Positions 54,451 to 64,000 of a DNA stretch of 64,000 nt are shown here, in pieces. Position 1 is the stretch's first letter; every line of letters starts with the position of its first letter. A program made the translations under genes and the position numbers. This stretch comes from Dillenia suffruticosa (Eukaryota; Streptophyta; Magnoliopsida; Dilleniales; Dilleniaceae): contig JAVTVX010000031.1 of NCBI GenBank assembly GCA_033439265.1, positions 19,388,001 to 19,452,000 of the forward strand, read 5' to 3'. The notes beneath the pieces are model-generated. The model saw only the letters and a program-made list of their open reading frames with translations. It ran no database searches and was not told where the DNA came from.

Positions 54451-55070
54451 TGTATATTCTTTGATTAACTATTTTTTAATCATATTAAAAATCTAATTTA
54501 ACAAAATAAAATAAAATAAAAACGCTACCGGAATAACCTAACAGTGCACAAGGGAAGTTATTTCATATGCCGATTGTGTGAGTTTGTCTGTATATCGGTG
54601 GATGACTTAAATCCGAGATCTTTATAAGAACAAGAGAGTCAGTATTAGTTGAAATATAATTTATTGACTTTGATCGACTAATTGATATAATAATTGGCTT
54701 TCCTATGGGTAAGCCAGTGATCTATGAATTAATATGAACACTTAATTAATTTATTTGGTAGACAACTAGTTGAATGGCGTTATAAATTTTAACCATCAGT
54801 AAAAAATATTAATTAAGTTAGAAGAATTTGTTTGCGTTATTAACAAAAAAAGAAATAACTTTTTCTTTCTCAATCAACTCAAAAATGCCGTAGGTGGTTC
54901 CTAATTTCTAAACATTAGTCAAATCGAAAGCCGTAGGAGTCTAATATTTTGAAAAAACCGTTATGGAAGCACTCGCTTATCTGTCACGTAGGCCCCACTA
55001 GACTTCTTAATTTTGTCTCTCACAAAGCTACGGGAAGCCTTGACTTGAAATTTGAAAAAACTAATATGTG

Positions 55071-55175
<105 letters not shown>

Positions 55176-56113
55176 AAGACAATTATGGCCATTGCATGTA
55201 TTCGATGAGTTTGTCAAAGAAGAAAGAAGTTGCAAATAAATGTGCTCGTATTTATTTATTACTCATAGATTAAAAATTTTATCATAATACTATTGTTGAA
55301 GTGCCCATATGATTGAAGTTTTACAAGAATTATCTTAGCCATTTTCCTCATAATATGAGGCTGCCTTGGTACCTTATATTGCAAATGAAAAAATTCTTCG
55401 AATAATTGTAAAATTTTAAAAATGTTGACTGTGTGACGACAACAATCAATTAATTCTATTTTCACTTTAATTTTATTTTGGATGCAAATAGAGAAATTCA
55501 CTTTAATTGTGTTTCCATACAAAAAAAGAGAGTTGAAATGATAAAAAAAAAGATTAAAAAAAGAAGAAGCTAAAGAAGGGAGAGGAGAAATTATGTTTCT
55601 ATACTAATATATAGTTGTTCTAATGGATGGATATGGGTATTTCATAAATAAAGTTTTGGATTTGGGTTTTATGTATAAAGAAAATATACATTATGAGAAT
55701 TTTGCTTCTTAAAGGATAAATACAACTTGAATCGAATTCAGTTTAATCTAATATAATTATCATATAATGATAGTTTATAACAAAAAAATTTGCGACAAAC
55801 TAAAAAAAAAGGAATATAAACCATTCCTTATTAAAACATTCTAAACATTTTTGAGAGGGTGATGGCCCCTCTCAGCCCCCTCAAGATCCGTCCTAGTTAA
55901 AGAGGCTAACAAGGCTAATTGACTCATTATTGCCCCCTTTAAATATTAAAACACGTTACTATAGCTTAAATAACTCGGTTGCTAGCCGAGTCCATAGGAG
56001 CACCAATGGCTCGCCTTTATTTGGCTATAAAAACACTAGATGCGTAAACACACATCTCGTAAGATACCCACCATCGCATACGAGCCTAACATACACTCAA
56101 ACCATGATGTTAC

Positions 56114-56522
56114 TTAAGCATAATTGCACAAACCGTTGTGGCATGAGTCCCCATGTTTGCAAGTATTATTGCACTTGCCACAATGCTTCTGATCATTGGA
56201 TGGGTTCACACACTTGCCTTGGCAACAAATGTGAGAGTGGGCACATTTTTTGCCACATTTCCCACAGTTAAGCCTGTCCTTTGTCACGTCCACACATTGT
56301 TTGTGGCAACAATCGGGTCCTGGGCTCCCTGCCACTCGGCAGACTCGGGGGTATTTGTCGCATGTCATTTGGGCTAGAGACCGATTAGGCCCACGAAGAG
56401 GAGAAACATGGATTTCTTCATTTTTGGTAGCGTCTTGAAGTCCTTCACATATTGGAGAAACAATGTAGGCTACAACAGATAGAGTAATCAAGACATGCAA
56501 AATCTTTATCGACTTCATGTTC

Positions 56523-56524
<2 letters not shown>
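56114..56524 (-). CDS. STIG1-type cysteine-rich secreted protein, gene 3 (two modules)
   Basis: Intronless, 136 aa; Met1 or Met3 (MNMKSIK...) could start. Signal peptide about 1-27. A shorter linker than genes 1-2 follows, with RSLAQ in place of RFLAQ. The STIG1 domain TCDKYPRVC...GPDCC has 16 cysteines and two modules (CVDVTKDRLNCGKCGKKC and CVNPSNDQKHCGKCNNTC), ending CNYA. It also has one extra Cys just after the signal peptide (PICEG). It is more diverged than genes 1 and 2 are from each other. A long GA tract abuts the start codon. Confidence 0.93.

Positions 56525-56525
<1 letters not shown>

Positions 56526-56562
<37 letters not shown>
56526..56562 (-). repeat. CT microsatellite in the leader of STIG1 gene 3
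   Basis: About 18 GA units on plus, 2 bp from the ATG at 56524. Upstream a T10G7 homopolymer pair follows at about 56593-56609. Confidence 0.93.
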
Positions 56563-56567
<5 letters not shown>

Positions 56568-56630
56568 TTTGAGGGTTTTTCTTTTTCTTTTGTTTTTTTT
56601 TTGGGGGGGAAGAGGAAGACGAGGAAGGAC

Positions 56631-56638
56631 TATTTATA
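56631..56638 (-). promoter_or_regulatory. TATA box of STIG1 gene 3
   Basis: TATAAATA on the minus strand, 107 bp upstream of the ATG at 56524. Confidence 0.65.
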
Positions 56639-56699
56639 GATAGATGGGGCAAATGGTTTGCGCATCAAATGAAGTCGGTGGTACAATGTTTGCAAGAAA

Positions 56700-57338
56700 C
56701 AAAGTTAGGCAACAGTAATCTTAAAAACAGAAAGATAGAATTGTGGGCGAAGAATTAGGTAAAGAATCAAAAGAAAATTAGTAGCAAAATGGAATTGTTA
56801 CCGGAAATTTGTGGCTGCGCTTTCTTCCGCTAAAGCTTCAAGGTTCCAAAAAATAAAATATAATATACTTATCCACATTGGTACAGTGATTGATCACTCA
56901 TATCTCGTAATAAAATTTCAAATTTGAGTTTTATTTATAATGAAAACAGACGGATAGAGAGTTTTATCTCATAAACATCTAACTCGACTTGAAACTGATT
57001 TAGTCAAATTTAATATGATTATTGAATATCGATAATTTATAAAAAAAAAATTTACAAAAATATTACTCATAACAACAACATGTTGCTCTAAATAAAAATG
57101 ATTTTCTTATTATGTGCTTTGAGATAAAGCCCAAATTTTATCTATTACATAGTAAAAGAAAAGGAGAAAAAAAAAAGTGGTATAAATATTCAACATGACC
57201 TGTTTTGAAAATGAGAGATTATTGTAAAATGGATGATAATACTCTTAATTATAAAGAATAATTTTTTACCATACACGCACACACAATCTTTCCTGAGTGT
57301 ATAAACTAATATTGAATTTTTTTTTCTCTTGTTTCTCT

Positions 57339-57375
<37 letters not shown>

Positions 57376-58980
57376 TATATGTATATATATATGTATATAT
57401 ATATATATATATTACGACAAATGTAGCACGAAGGGAGGGGTCAAGAGGTAGATGCCCTCTAATTTTTTTTAAAAAATAATATAGTTTTAAAAAATTATAA
57501 TTATAAATTTTATTTATTCTTTAAAATATAATTTTAAATACATATTATATCTTGTCCTTCTATATAAGTTTCTGTCTTTTCTTGGACCAATGAAAATAAA
57601 AATACCATGTATTATGTGAAAGGTATCATTTTCCCTATTTTTAATTGTCAAAGGGGGAAGAAATTTATGTCAATAAAAGCCTGCGTACATCTGAGTGACG
57701 TGACCAACGTAAGGTCAAAGCCGCCATTGTCATAAAACAAGCAACCTCCCAAGCTGGAAAATTTCTAATTAGTTATAGATCCACTTTCAGCTTTGCATAG
57801 ATAGCTGGCTGCCATGGTGACAATGATTATTAGTTATAGGGGAAATTTTGAGAAATTCTCTTTCTCTCGATGATTATTTGAGATCTTACTAAGGATCAAC
57901 ACATGGGCAATCAGAGAAAATGAAAATGAAAATGAAAATTAAAATTAGAATAGGGATATTCTGCAATATTTTATATATTTGTAAGCTGTATACTTCATTC
58001 TGATATATAATTATTATGCACACGAGATATTTTTGAATTTTTTAAATAATTAACAAAATTTTCAATCACTAATTTTTACATATATTAAAATAAATTAATT
58101 GAGTATGTAAGATACTAGATCAGATATAGTTTCAATGCAACTGTTGAAAATTTAAATTTTTATTTATTTTAAAAAAAATATATCACCCGCTATTAAATCA
58201 TTTCGATTAAAAGTATTTTAAATATGATCTCAAAATAAGAATTATTCATATTATTTAATATCATAATTAAAATTTTTTCGATATTTTCCTCTTAAATTAT
58301 AGCGTTGACAACAGATTGAATTAGGTTTATGTCTAATAAAATAATCGGTAAGAATAAACAAAATGATGGAATGGGAAAATGAGAATAATGACAATTTGAA
58401 TAGAACCAAATATAATGATGTTGGAAGAAGACTTCTATCATAAACAAAGCACGACCAAAATTAATGTCATATTAAAATATAATAAAATAATTGATAATAA
58501 AAAGAATTATATAGAATTACAAAATTTTGTAAATTGATTTTTCAAAGTATGATATCATGCAAGCAAAGGACTTCAATTAAATAGCAATCTCATAATAATG
58601 AAGTGACTGATATTTGAAGAATTAAAAAAGACCCTTTAGCATTATTTATTCGAATAATAAAGACCTTCATAATCTCCCCCCAATTTATAAAAATATTGTG
58701 ACTAAAAATTCAAATCATATATTTCGTTAATCATTCTCCACCAATGTTACATAGACTAAAATGAATTAAAAATCAAAATAATCAAATCTTATATAACAAT
58801 TCATATTAATTAAAATTCAATTTTTTTCTTTTTTAACTTGAACATCGTTATTTGAAATCTCGATTAATTCGTTTTGAATAATTATTAGAATCAATTAAAA
58901 CTGACTCTCACATATCTGTTTTTCTATTTTCAAAATTTTTAATTTTAATTGAGGGGAGTATTGTATTTTGTCACTAAACT
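56700..58980. other. intergenic, no gene seen
   Basis: Contains a type B dispersed repeat (56915-57050) and a TA-rich palindromic microsatellite (57345-57412). The TA tract yields a false frame at 57297-57479. Nothing else recognised. Confidence 0.5.
57345..57412. repeat. TA microsatellite with interspersed GTATA/CATA
   Basis: TA units broken by symmetrical ACATATATATATGT and GTATATATATATGT words, so the tract can fold on itself. Confidence 0.9.
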
Positions 58981-59108
58981 CACAAGTTGTTAATTTAAAA
59001 ATTAAAATTTTTCTAACTTGAAAAATTTGAACCGATCATTATTGTATTCAAATGAAAAAATAAAAATGAAAACTTTCAAATCACACTATTTTTGTCTCTA
59101 CAACATTA

Positions 59109-59111
<3 letters not shown>

Positions 59112-59186
<75 letters not shown>
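59112..59186. repeat. CT microsatellite
   Basis: About 37 CT units, the longest in the window. A counterpart in duplication unit 2 is at 61516-61571. Confidence 0.96.
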
Positions 59187-59189
<3 letters not shown>

Positions 59190-59569
59190 CATTAGGCATA
59201 AAAGAAAAGAAAAGTTGCAAATCATTATAAAAGTGGGCAAACAAATGTAACTTTACAATACTATATTCTTATTGATGTAAAATGATTAATTTCTTTTGAG
59301 CCTCAATATGACTCCAACCACAAAAAGTACATAAAGACATACATATTGTATATATTGCACCAAAATCACATCAATTCCCCCTTCTTGCACCTACAATGTT
59401 CTCGCAAGCTGCCCAAAATACAGTCACCAATTCTTTTTGAGCCTTCATGTGACTCCAAACCCAAAAATGGAAACCAAAAGAAAAAAAAAACATAATAAAA
59501 AAAATAAAGTGACACACCATGAAGAGGGACAATTTCATGGAGGTTACCCTAAAAAGGCAAAAAAGCCTT

Positions 59570-59920
59570 CTATGCATAGTCACTACACATGCCTCTGACG
59601 CAAATTCTTCCTTTTTTGCAAGGCCTATTGCACCCACATAATTCACAATTTAAGCAATCTTTCATTACATTGACACACTTCTTTTGGCAACAATCAGGCC
59701 CTTCACCATTCTTTGCTTGACAAAATTGAGGAAAACTGTCGCAGGTCACATTGGTTCTCTGATTTGTTTGCTGGCAAAGGAAACGGCCTCGCCCTTTCGA
59801 ATGTGACCCGTATAGTTTAATGTCACTAGGCATCTCTAGATCCACACAATTCACTGCTGGTGTAATGACTAATAATGGTGTTGAAAGTATGAACAAAATG
59901 ATGAACTTCAGAGATTTCAT
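59570..59920 (-). CDS. STIG1-type cysteine-rich protein, gene 4 (contracted, one module)
   Basis: Intronless, 116 aa. Signal peptide about 1-25 (MKSLKFIILFILST...), then CVDLEM, a GRFLC motif (F-L-C in place of F-L-A), and TCDSFPQFC...GPDCC. Only one cysteine module remains. It begins like a first module (CVNVMKDCLNCELCG) and continues directly as a last module (CNRPCKKGRICVRGMCSDYA). That junction is what an in-frame deletion between homologous modules would leave. Mature cysteines number 14, still even. The frame is intact, so the gene may be functional, but disulfide pairing must differ from two-module proteins. Confidence 0.88.
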   Translation of the reverse strand: MKSLKFIILFILSTPLLVITPAVNCVDLEMPSDIKLYGSHSKGRGRFLCQQTNQRTNVTCDSFPQFCQAKNGEGPDCCQKKCVNVMKDCLNCELCGCNRPCKKGRICVRGMCSDYA

Positions 59921-59948
59921 GCTATGGATTTGGTGCTTTGGCCCAACT

Positions 59949-59963
59949 GGGGGGGGGGGGGGG
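59949..59963 (-). repeat. homopolymer G15 in the leader of STIG1 gene 4
   Basis: Fifteen G on plus (C on the transcript), about 29 bp upstream of the ATG. Equivalent runs occur at genes 3 and 5. Exact length may be unreliable because such runs are hard to sequence. Confidence 0.85.
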
Positions 59964-59997
59964 TTAAGTGTGGTAGGAGAAGGAATTTAGAGGTTTC

Positions 59998-60007
59998 TTT
60001 ATATATA
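59998..60007 (-). promoter_or_regulatory. TATA box of STIG1 gene 4
   Basis: TATATATAAA on the minus strand, about 80 bp upstream of the ATG. The equivalent element of gene 5 is near 62739-62748. Confidence 0.6.
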
Positions 60008-60099
60008 AAACCATGAAACCATGCACGAGTTTAGGTATCTAAATGCTAGCCTTTTATAGAGAGATATCGATGACAATTTGTGGGTCTAAATTTTTTTGA

Positions 60100-61380
60100 T
60101 AATCCCTAAACCCTTACAAAGATGCATTTTAACTCTTCATAAATGATGTAGCGAGAAATTTAATCTTTGCAAGCTCCCTTATTTTAGAATCACCATATGT
60201 TTACTACTGAATAATTTATTTTACCAAACAATATTATGCCGATCAAATAAACCGAAAATCAAACCATATATAACTATATATTAGTATATTATGATCGATT
60301 TTTAATTGAAAACTTTTTTAATCGATCAAAATATACCCAAAATTTTGATTAAGGATTAATCAAAACCCAAACTAAGATTTATGGTACTAATTAAGGGTTA
60401 AAAATTATAAATGGTAATTTTTTTTTTTTTGAAAAGTCTAAAATTTTAAAAGAAAGTAAAATTTTTAATATATTTCCAGATTTTAAGAGGGTTTTATTTA
60501 ATTCAAGATGGTCTTTGAACTTCATTTCTCTGTCAATATTTCTTTACCTCTATTAATATATGTATATTTTTTTTCTTATAATCAATCGGTATTCAAAACG
60601 ATAATATGATGAATTTAATTCAAACGTTATCAAACTCAAATTAGAGGTAAGCTCTCCCAATATAGTTTTTCTATTCCCAACAGAGTCTTCTCATTAACAT
60701 ATCTATACAGAAAAATACATACACAAACACACGCACACGCACTATATGTTAAAGTATGATTTTGTCTTGCCAAATGGGATTTTAGTAATTTTTCTTAATC
60801 TAAAATTTTTATAATTCTTATGAAAATCTTATTTTGGTGCCAAGAAAGCATGAGTAGGACCTATTGTGACCGTTGTCTTTTTTTCATATTATTTGTGTTT
60901 TTAATGACTAAAATATATAATAAGGAGCCACAGCCCAACTCCTAATGATGGCCATGAAGAAATCTTAAATTCATTAAAATTCATTAAAAGGAGCCGTCAG
61001 CCATTTTTGTGTTTTGCCCATGAAATGTGTAGGAATCCGGGAGTTCAATTATTACAACATCAACGCAGCTCTGAAAATTTTTTTGCCGCCTTTGAAAAAG
61101 GTGTAGATTTTGAAAAAGAAGGAATAGATTATGGCTTAATAATTATGCTTATGAGCTCCAAATCCCTCTAATGGTTTTTTTTTTTCATCATTGGTATCTT
61201 ATTTTACTTGATTAATTTGATTTGAATACTGTAAAATCTATTTTAAGAGTTGACTCTCTCAAATTCTTTTTTATTATCCTCGAACTCGAATCTAAGATTT
61301 CTAATTAAGGAGGTAAAATATCTGATCATTCAATTCAAAGAAATTTAGTCCCTTTAGTGTTTCTCCGCCGGATAAATTTG
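60100..61380. other. spacer between STIG1 genes 4 and 5
   Basis: Carries the distal part of duplication unit 1 and type A repeats (60580-60680, 61190-61320). No gene. Confidence 0.5.
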
Positions 61381-61512
61381 AGCTAATTTAAGAATTAACA
61401 TCTAAAATTAAAATCTTTCAAACTTTAAAAATTGAATAGATCAAAATAATATTTAAATGAAAAAATAAAAATAGAAACTTTTGAATCAGACTATTTTTTG
61501 TTTCTCCAACAT

Positions 61513-61515
<3 letters not shown>

Positions 61516-61571
<56 letters not shown>
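61516..61571. repeat. CT microsatellite
   Basis: About 28 CT units, homologous in position to 59112-59186 but shorter. Confidence 0.95.
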
Positions 61572-61574
<3 letters not shown>

Positions 61575-61958
61575 CATTAGGCATAAAAGAAAAGAAAATT
61601 TGCAAATCATTATAAAAGTGGGCAAACAAATGTAACTTTATAATACTATATTCTTACCAATGTACAATGATTAATTTCTTTTGAGCCTCCATATGACTCC
61701 TAACACGAAAAGTACATAAAGATACACGATATATATATTATTTCGCATACTAATCACATCAATTTCCCCCTTCTTGCAACTGCAATGTGCTCGCAGGCTG
61801 CCCAAAATACAATCACCAATTATTTTTGAGTCTTCATGTGAATCCAAACCCAAAAATGGAAACCAAAAGAAAAGGTGAATTTTTTTTAAAAAAAGAGTGA
61901 CACACCATTTAGAGGGGCAATTTCATCGAGGGTTACCATAAAAGGGCAAAAAATTCTT

Positions 61959-62639
61959 TTATGCATAGTCACTACACATGCCTCTGATGCAAGTTCTTCC
62001 ATTTTTGCAAAGCCTATTGCACCTACCACAATTTCTAGGATCAATCATAGTATTCACGCATTGCCCATTGCAACAAAATTCTGGGTATTTACATTTGTGC
62101 CCACATGATCCACAATTGCAAATATCTTTCATTACATGGACACACTTCCCTCCACAACAAACTTTTGAGTGTTTGCACTTGTGCCCACATGAGCCACAAT
62201 GTAACACATCCTCCATAGCATTAACACACTTTGCATTGCAACAAATTTTTGGGTATTTACACTTGAACCCGCATGCCCCACAATTTAAACTGTCCTTCAT
62301 CACATTGGTGCACTTCCCTTTGCAACAAATTTCTCTGCATTTGCACTTGCGCCCACATAATCCACAATTTAAATAATCATTCATTATATTGACACACTTA
62401 CTTTGGCAACAATCAGGCCCTTCACTACTCTTTGCTCGACAAATTTGAGGAAAATTGTCACAAGTCGCATTGGCTCTCTGATTCATTTGCTCGCAAAGGA
62501 AACGACCTGGCCCTTTCGAATGTGATCCGTATAGCTTAATGTCACTAGACATCTCTAGATCTACACAATTCAATGCTTGTGTGGTGGGTAATAATAGTGT
62601 TGAAAGTAAGAACAAGTTGATGAATTTTAGAGATTTCAT
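61959..62639 (-). CDS. STIG1-type cysteine-rich protein, gene 5 (expanded, five modules)
   Basis: Intronless, 226 aa from Met at 62639. That start aligns with MKSLKFI of gene 4; an upstream Met at 62666 would add nine residues. Signal peptide about 1-23, CVDLEM, GRFLC (45-49), TCDNFPQIC (59-67), GPDCC (74-78). Five cysteine modules follow, starting at Cys82, 110, 138, 166 and 194. The first four are each exactly 28 residues with the pattern C-x9-C-x2-C-x3-C, then a CC pair and a basic/Gly tail. Modules 1 and 4 have one additional Cys each. The last module is the usual STIG1 terminus, ending CSDYA. Normal family members have two modules, so this is an unusual multi-module form. The open frame through all repeats argues for selection on the protein. 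Function is unknown; it could be a multivalent ligand. Confidence 0.92.
   Translation of the reverse strand: MKSLKFINLFLLSTLLLPTTQALNCVDLEMSSDIKLYGSHSKGPGRFLCEQMNQRANATCDNFPQICRAKSSEGPDCCQSKCVNIMNDYLNCGLCGRKCKCREICCKGKCTNVMKDSLNCGACGFKCKYPKICCNAKCVNAMEDVLHCGSCGHKCKHSKVCCGGKCVHVMKDICNCGSCGHKCKYPEFCCNGQCVNTMIDPRNCGRCNRLCKNGRTCIRGMCSDYA
61962..62396 (-). repeat. 84-bp tandem repeats encoding STIG1 modules
   Basis: Unit starts (Cys codons, minus strand) at 62396, 62312, 62228, 62144 and 62060, exactly 84 bp apart. The first four are complete 28-codon units and the last is the diverged terminal unit. No spacers separate them. Confidence 0.92.
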
Positions 62640-62677
62640 GGCTATGAGTTCGGTGCTTTGGTGCAATCTTTTTTTTT

Positions 62678-62693
62678 GGGGGGGGGGGGGGGG
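62678..62693 (-). repeat. homopolymer G16 next to T9 in the leader of STIG1 gene 5
   Basis: Nine T then sixteen G on plus, about 30-55 bp upstream of the ATG, equivalent to the G15 run at gene 4 and the T10G7 pair at gene 3. Confidence 0.85.
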
Positions 62694-62738
62694 TTTCAGT
62701 ACGGTAGGAGAAGGAATTTAGAGGATTTTTTTTAAATA

Positions 62739-62748
62739 ATATATATAA
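62739..62748 (-). promoter_or_regulatory. TATA-like element of STIG1 gene 5
   Basis: Minus strand reads TTATATATAT, about 100 bp upstream of the ATG, matching in position the TATA box of gene 4 after allowing for indels. Confidence 0.5.
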
Positions 62749-63489
62749 AACCGTTCACAAGTTTAGGTATCTAATTTGATAGCTTTTTATACAGAGATAT
62801 TGATGACTTGTGGGTCCAAATTTTTTCAAATAATTTATTTTACCCCTAAACTCTTATAAAGATGCAATTTTAACACTTCGTGATTAATGTAATGAGAGCA
62901 TGAGTAAGGCCAAATGAAAATCTTATTATTTAACCAACAAACAGTTAACCTAATAGGATGTAACATTAAGTCTCTTAATCAAATTTTTGAATTCGACTCG
63001 CGACTCGAGTATGAAAAAAACTGTATTGAGAGGATAGTCCCCTTAAATGGACCACCGTAAGTCTCGAACGTAATTAATTAAAGTATGAATTCCGATATCG
63101 TTTTGTATAATATTAAAAAAAAAAGAAAATCTTATTATTTATCAATACAGGTTTCGGTGGTTCTACACCTGTACCCATTAAGTAAAGTCTCAAATTAGAT
63201 TATTCTGTATGGAGAAAACATCTATCGAGAGATTTTTCCTATTAAAAAATTAACTCAATTCGAATCAAATTTAATCAAATTTAATATAATTATAAAATAT
63301 AAATGGTTAAAAAAAAAAGAAAGAAAATCTTATTTTTGTGCTAAGAAAGCATGAGTAGGGCCTAACTGTGACCCATTATCTTTTTTCAAATTAGATATGT
63401 ATTTGATGACTAAAATATATTATTAGGAGCTACAGCCCAACTCTTGATGATAATCATGAAGAAATCTTAGATTCATTAAATTATTATTA

Positions 63490-64000
63490 ATTTAATTTGT
63501 CTCGAAGCCCATAAATAGCTGAAATGGAGTCGCTGTGATCTCAATGAATACGGAGCAAAGGGGGTGACCCACGGGAGGCTCTTAATTTCTTAATATTACG
63601 TCTTAAATAAATATTAATTTCACTCTTCTTTTTCATAAATAATTATAAATAATTCTAAACTCTTATTATTTTTATTTTTTATTATTATAATTTTGATAAC
63701 ATAATATTTGTATAATATTTATATAATATATGATAATACAATATTTACCGTCTATTGAGATAATATTGAGAGCATTTTTATTATATATCCTAAAATATAT
63801 TAACCACTAACAGGTTAAATATATTTTCTGTCTATTTTTATGTGGAAATACACAACGTTTGTCATTTCTCCTATTTTCTCTTAATTTTTAACCAATGGTT
63901 ACACTTTTAAAAAATTTAAATCTTAATAAAATATTTAATTATTGGGCCATACCTTTTTTGTTTCCAATAACATACATAATTTTGAATTTTTAAAACTTTT
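63490..64000. other. gene-free right edge
   Basis: AT-rich sequence; nothing recognised. Confidence 0.5.

Larger units (their letters stand above)
58990..60980. repeat. tandem duplication unit 1 (with STIG1 gene 4)
   Basis: Collinear with 61385-63480 at an offset of about 2.4-2.5 kb. Shared parts: pre-microsatellite sequence, CT microsatellite, the TTCATTAGGCATAAAAGAAA downstream flank, the STIG1 gene, a homopolymer G tract in the leader, promoter sequence, and a distal block (AAGAAAGCATGAGTAGG; GCCACAGCCCAACTC; CATGAAGAAATCTTA). It is interrupted by small indels and a type A repeat. Confidence 0.88.
61385..63480. repeat. tandem duplication unit 2 (with STIG1 gene 5)
   Basis: Partner of 58990-60980. 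It is longer partly because gene 5 carries about 330 bp more of coding repeats, and it has an inverted type A (62985-63110) and a type B (63190-63320) repeat inserted. Confidence 0.88.

Noticed and set aside
61962-62396. CRISPR-like regular repeats
   Set aside because: Repeats are directly abutting, 84 bp, in frame within a plant STIG1 gene, with no spacers.

Overview
The window is nuclear DNA of a flowering plant, most likely a eudicot. It is AT-rich, the genes have GT-AG introns, long CT/GA microsatellites are frequent, and the protein families are plant-specific (group IIb WRKY, PSI-containing aspartic protease, STIG1, GUB_WAK). There is no sign of prokaryotic or organellar gene organisation. 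I cannot name the species.

Layout from left to right. (1) 802-2058, minus: intronless MAPKKK of the MAPKKK15-18 type, with an ABRE-like site upstream. (2) 6584-11345, minus: 13-exon vacuolar-type aspartic protease with a saposin-like insert, 515 aa when spliced, plus a leader intron. (3) 20211-22655, minus: six-exon group IIb WRKY factor (WRKY6/31/42 type), 574 aa, with W-box and G-box sites upstream. (4) About 25.7-34.9 kb: a nested transposon zone with a CACTA-like end, an LTR plus primer-binding site of one retroelement, and a decayed but complete-length Ty1/copia element (27803-33543). A duplicated segment of roughly 0.8-0.9 kb flanks the zone. (5) 34.5-41.6 kb: no genes; a purine-rich minisatellite and dispersed repeats. 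(6) 41594-43021, plus: a GUB_WAK protein with a membrane anchor and no kinase. It converges on (7) 43423-44755, minus: a three-exon pectate lyase. (8) 46583-46655: tRNA-Lys(UUU). (9) 47.4-62.7 kb: a tandem array of five intronless STIG1-type cysteine-rich secreted protein genes, all on the minus strand, with duplicated non-coding blocks between them.

The most notable feature is the STIG1 array. The first three genes carry the usual two 28-residue cysteine modules. The fourth has collapsed to one module. The fifth has expanded to five, encoded by almost perfectly phased 84-bp DNA repeats. The last two genes sit in an obvious 2.4-2.5 kb tandem duplication, so the array shows both gene birth and module birth and death.

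Pectate lyase, GUB_WAK and STIG1 are all extracellular, and pectin or pollen-tube/stigma functions are known for members of these families. From memory, the same families are neighbours at several Arabidopsis loci (APA1 - GUB_WAK - pectate lyase - STIG1 near At1g11910-At1g11925; APA2 - WRKY6 at At1g62290/At1g62300; MAPKKK16 - STIG1 at At4g26890/At4g26880). This window would then show the unfractionated ancestral order.

All intron boundaries were placed by eye. They preserve reading frame, and exon lengths sum to exact codon multiples.
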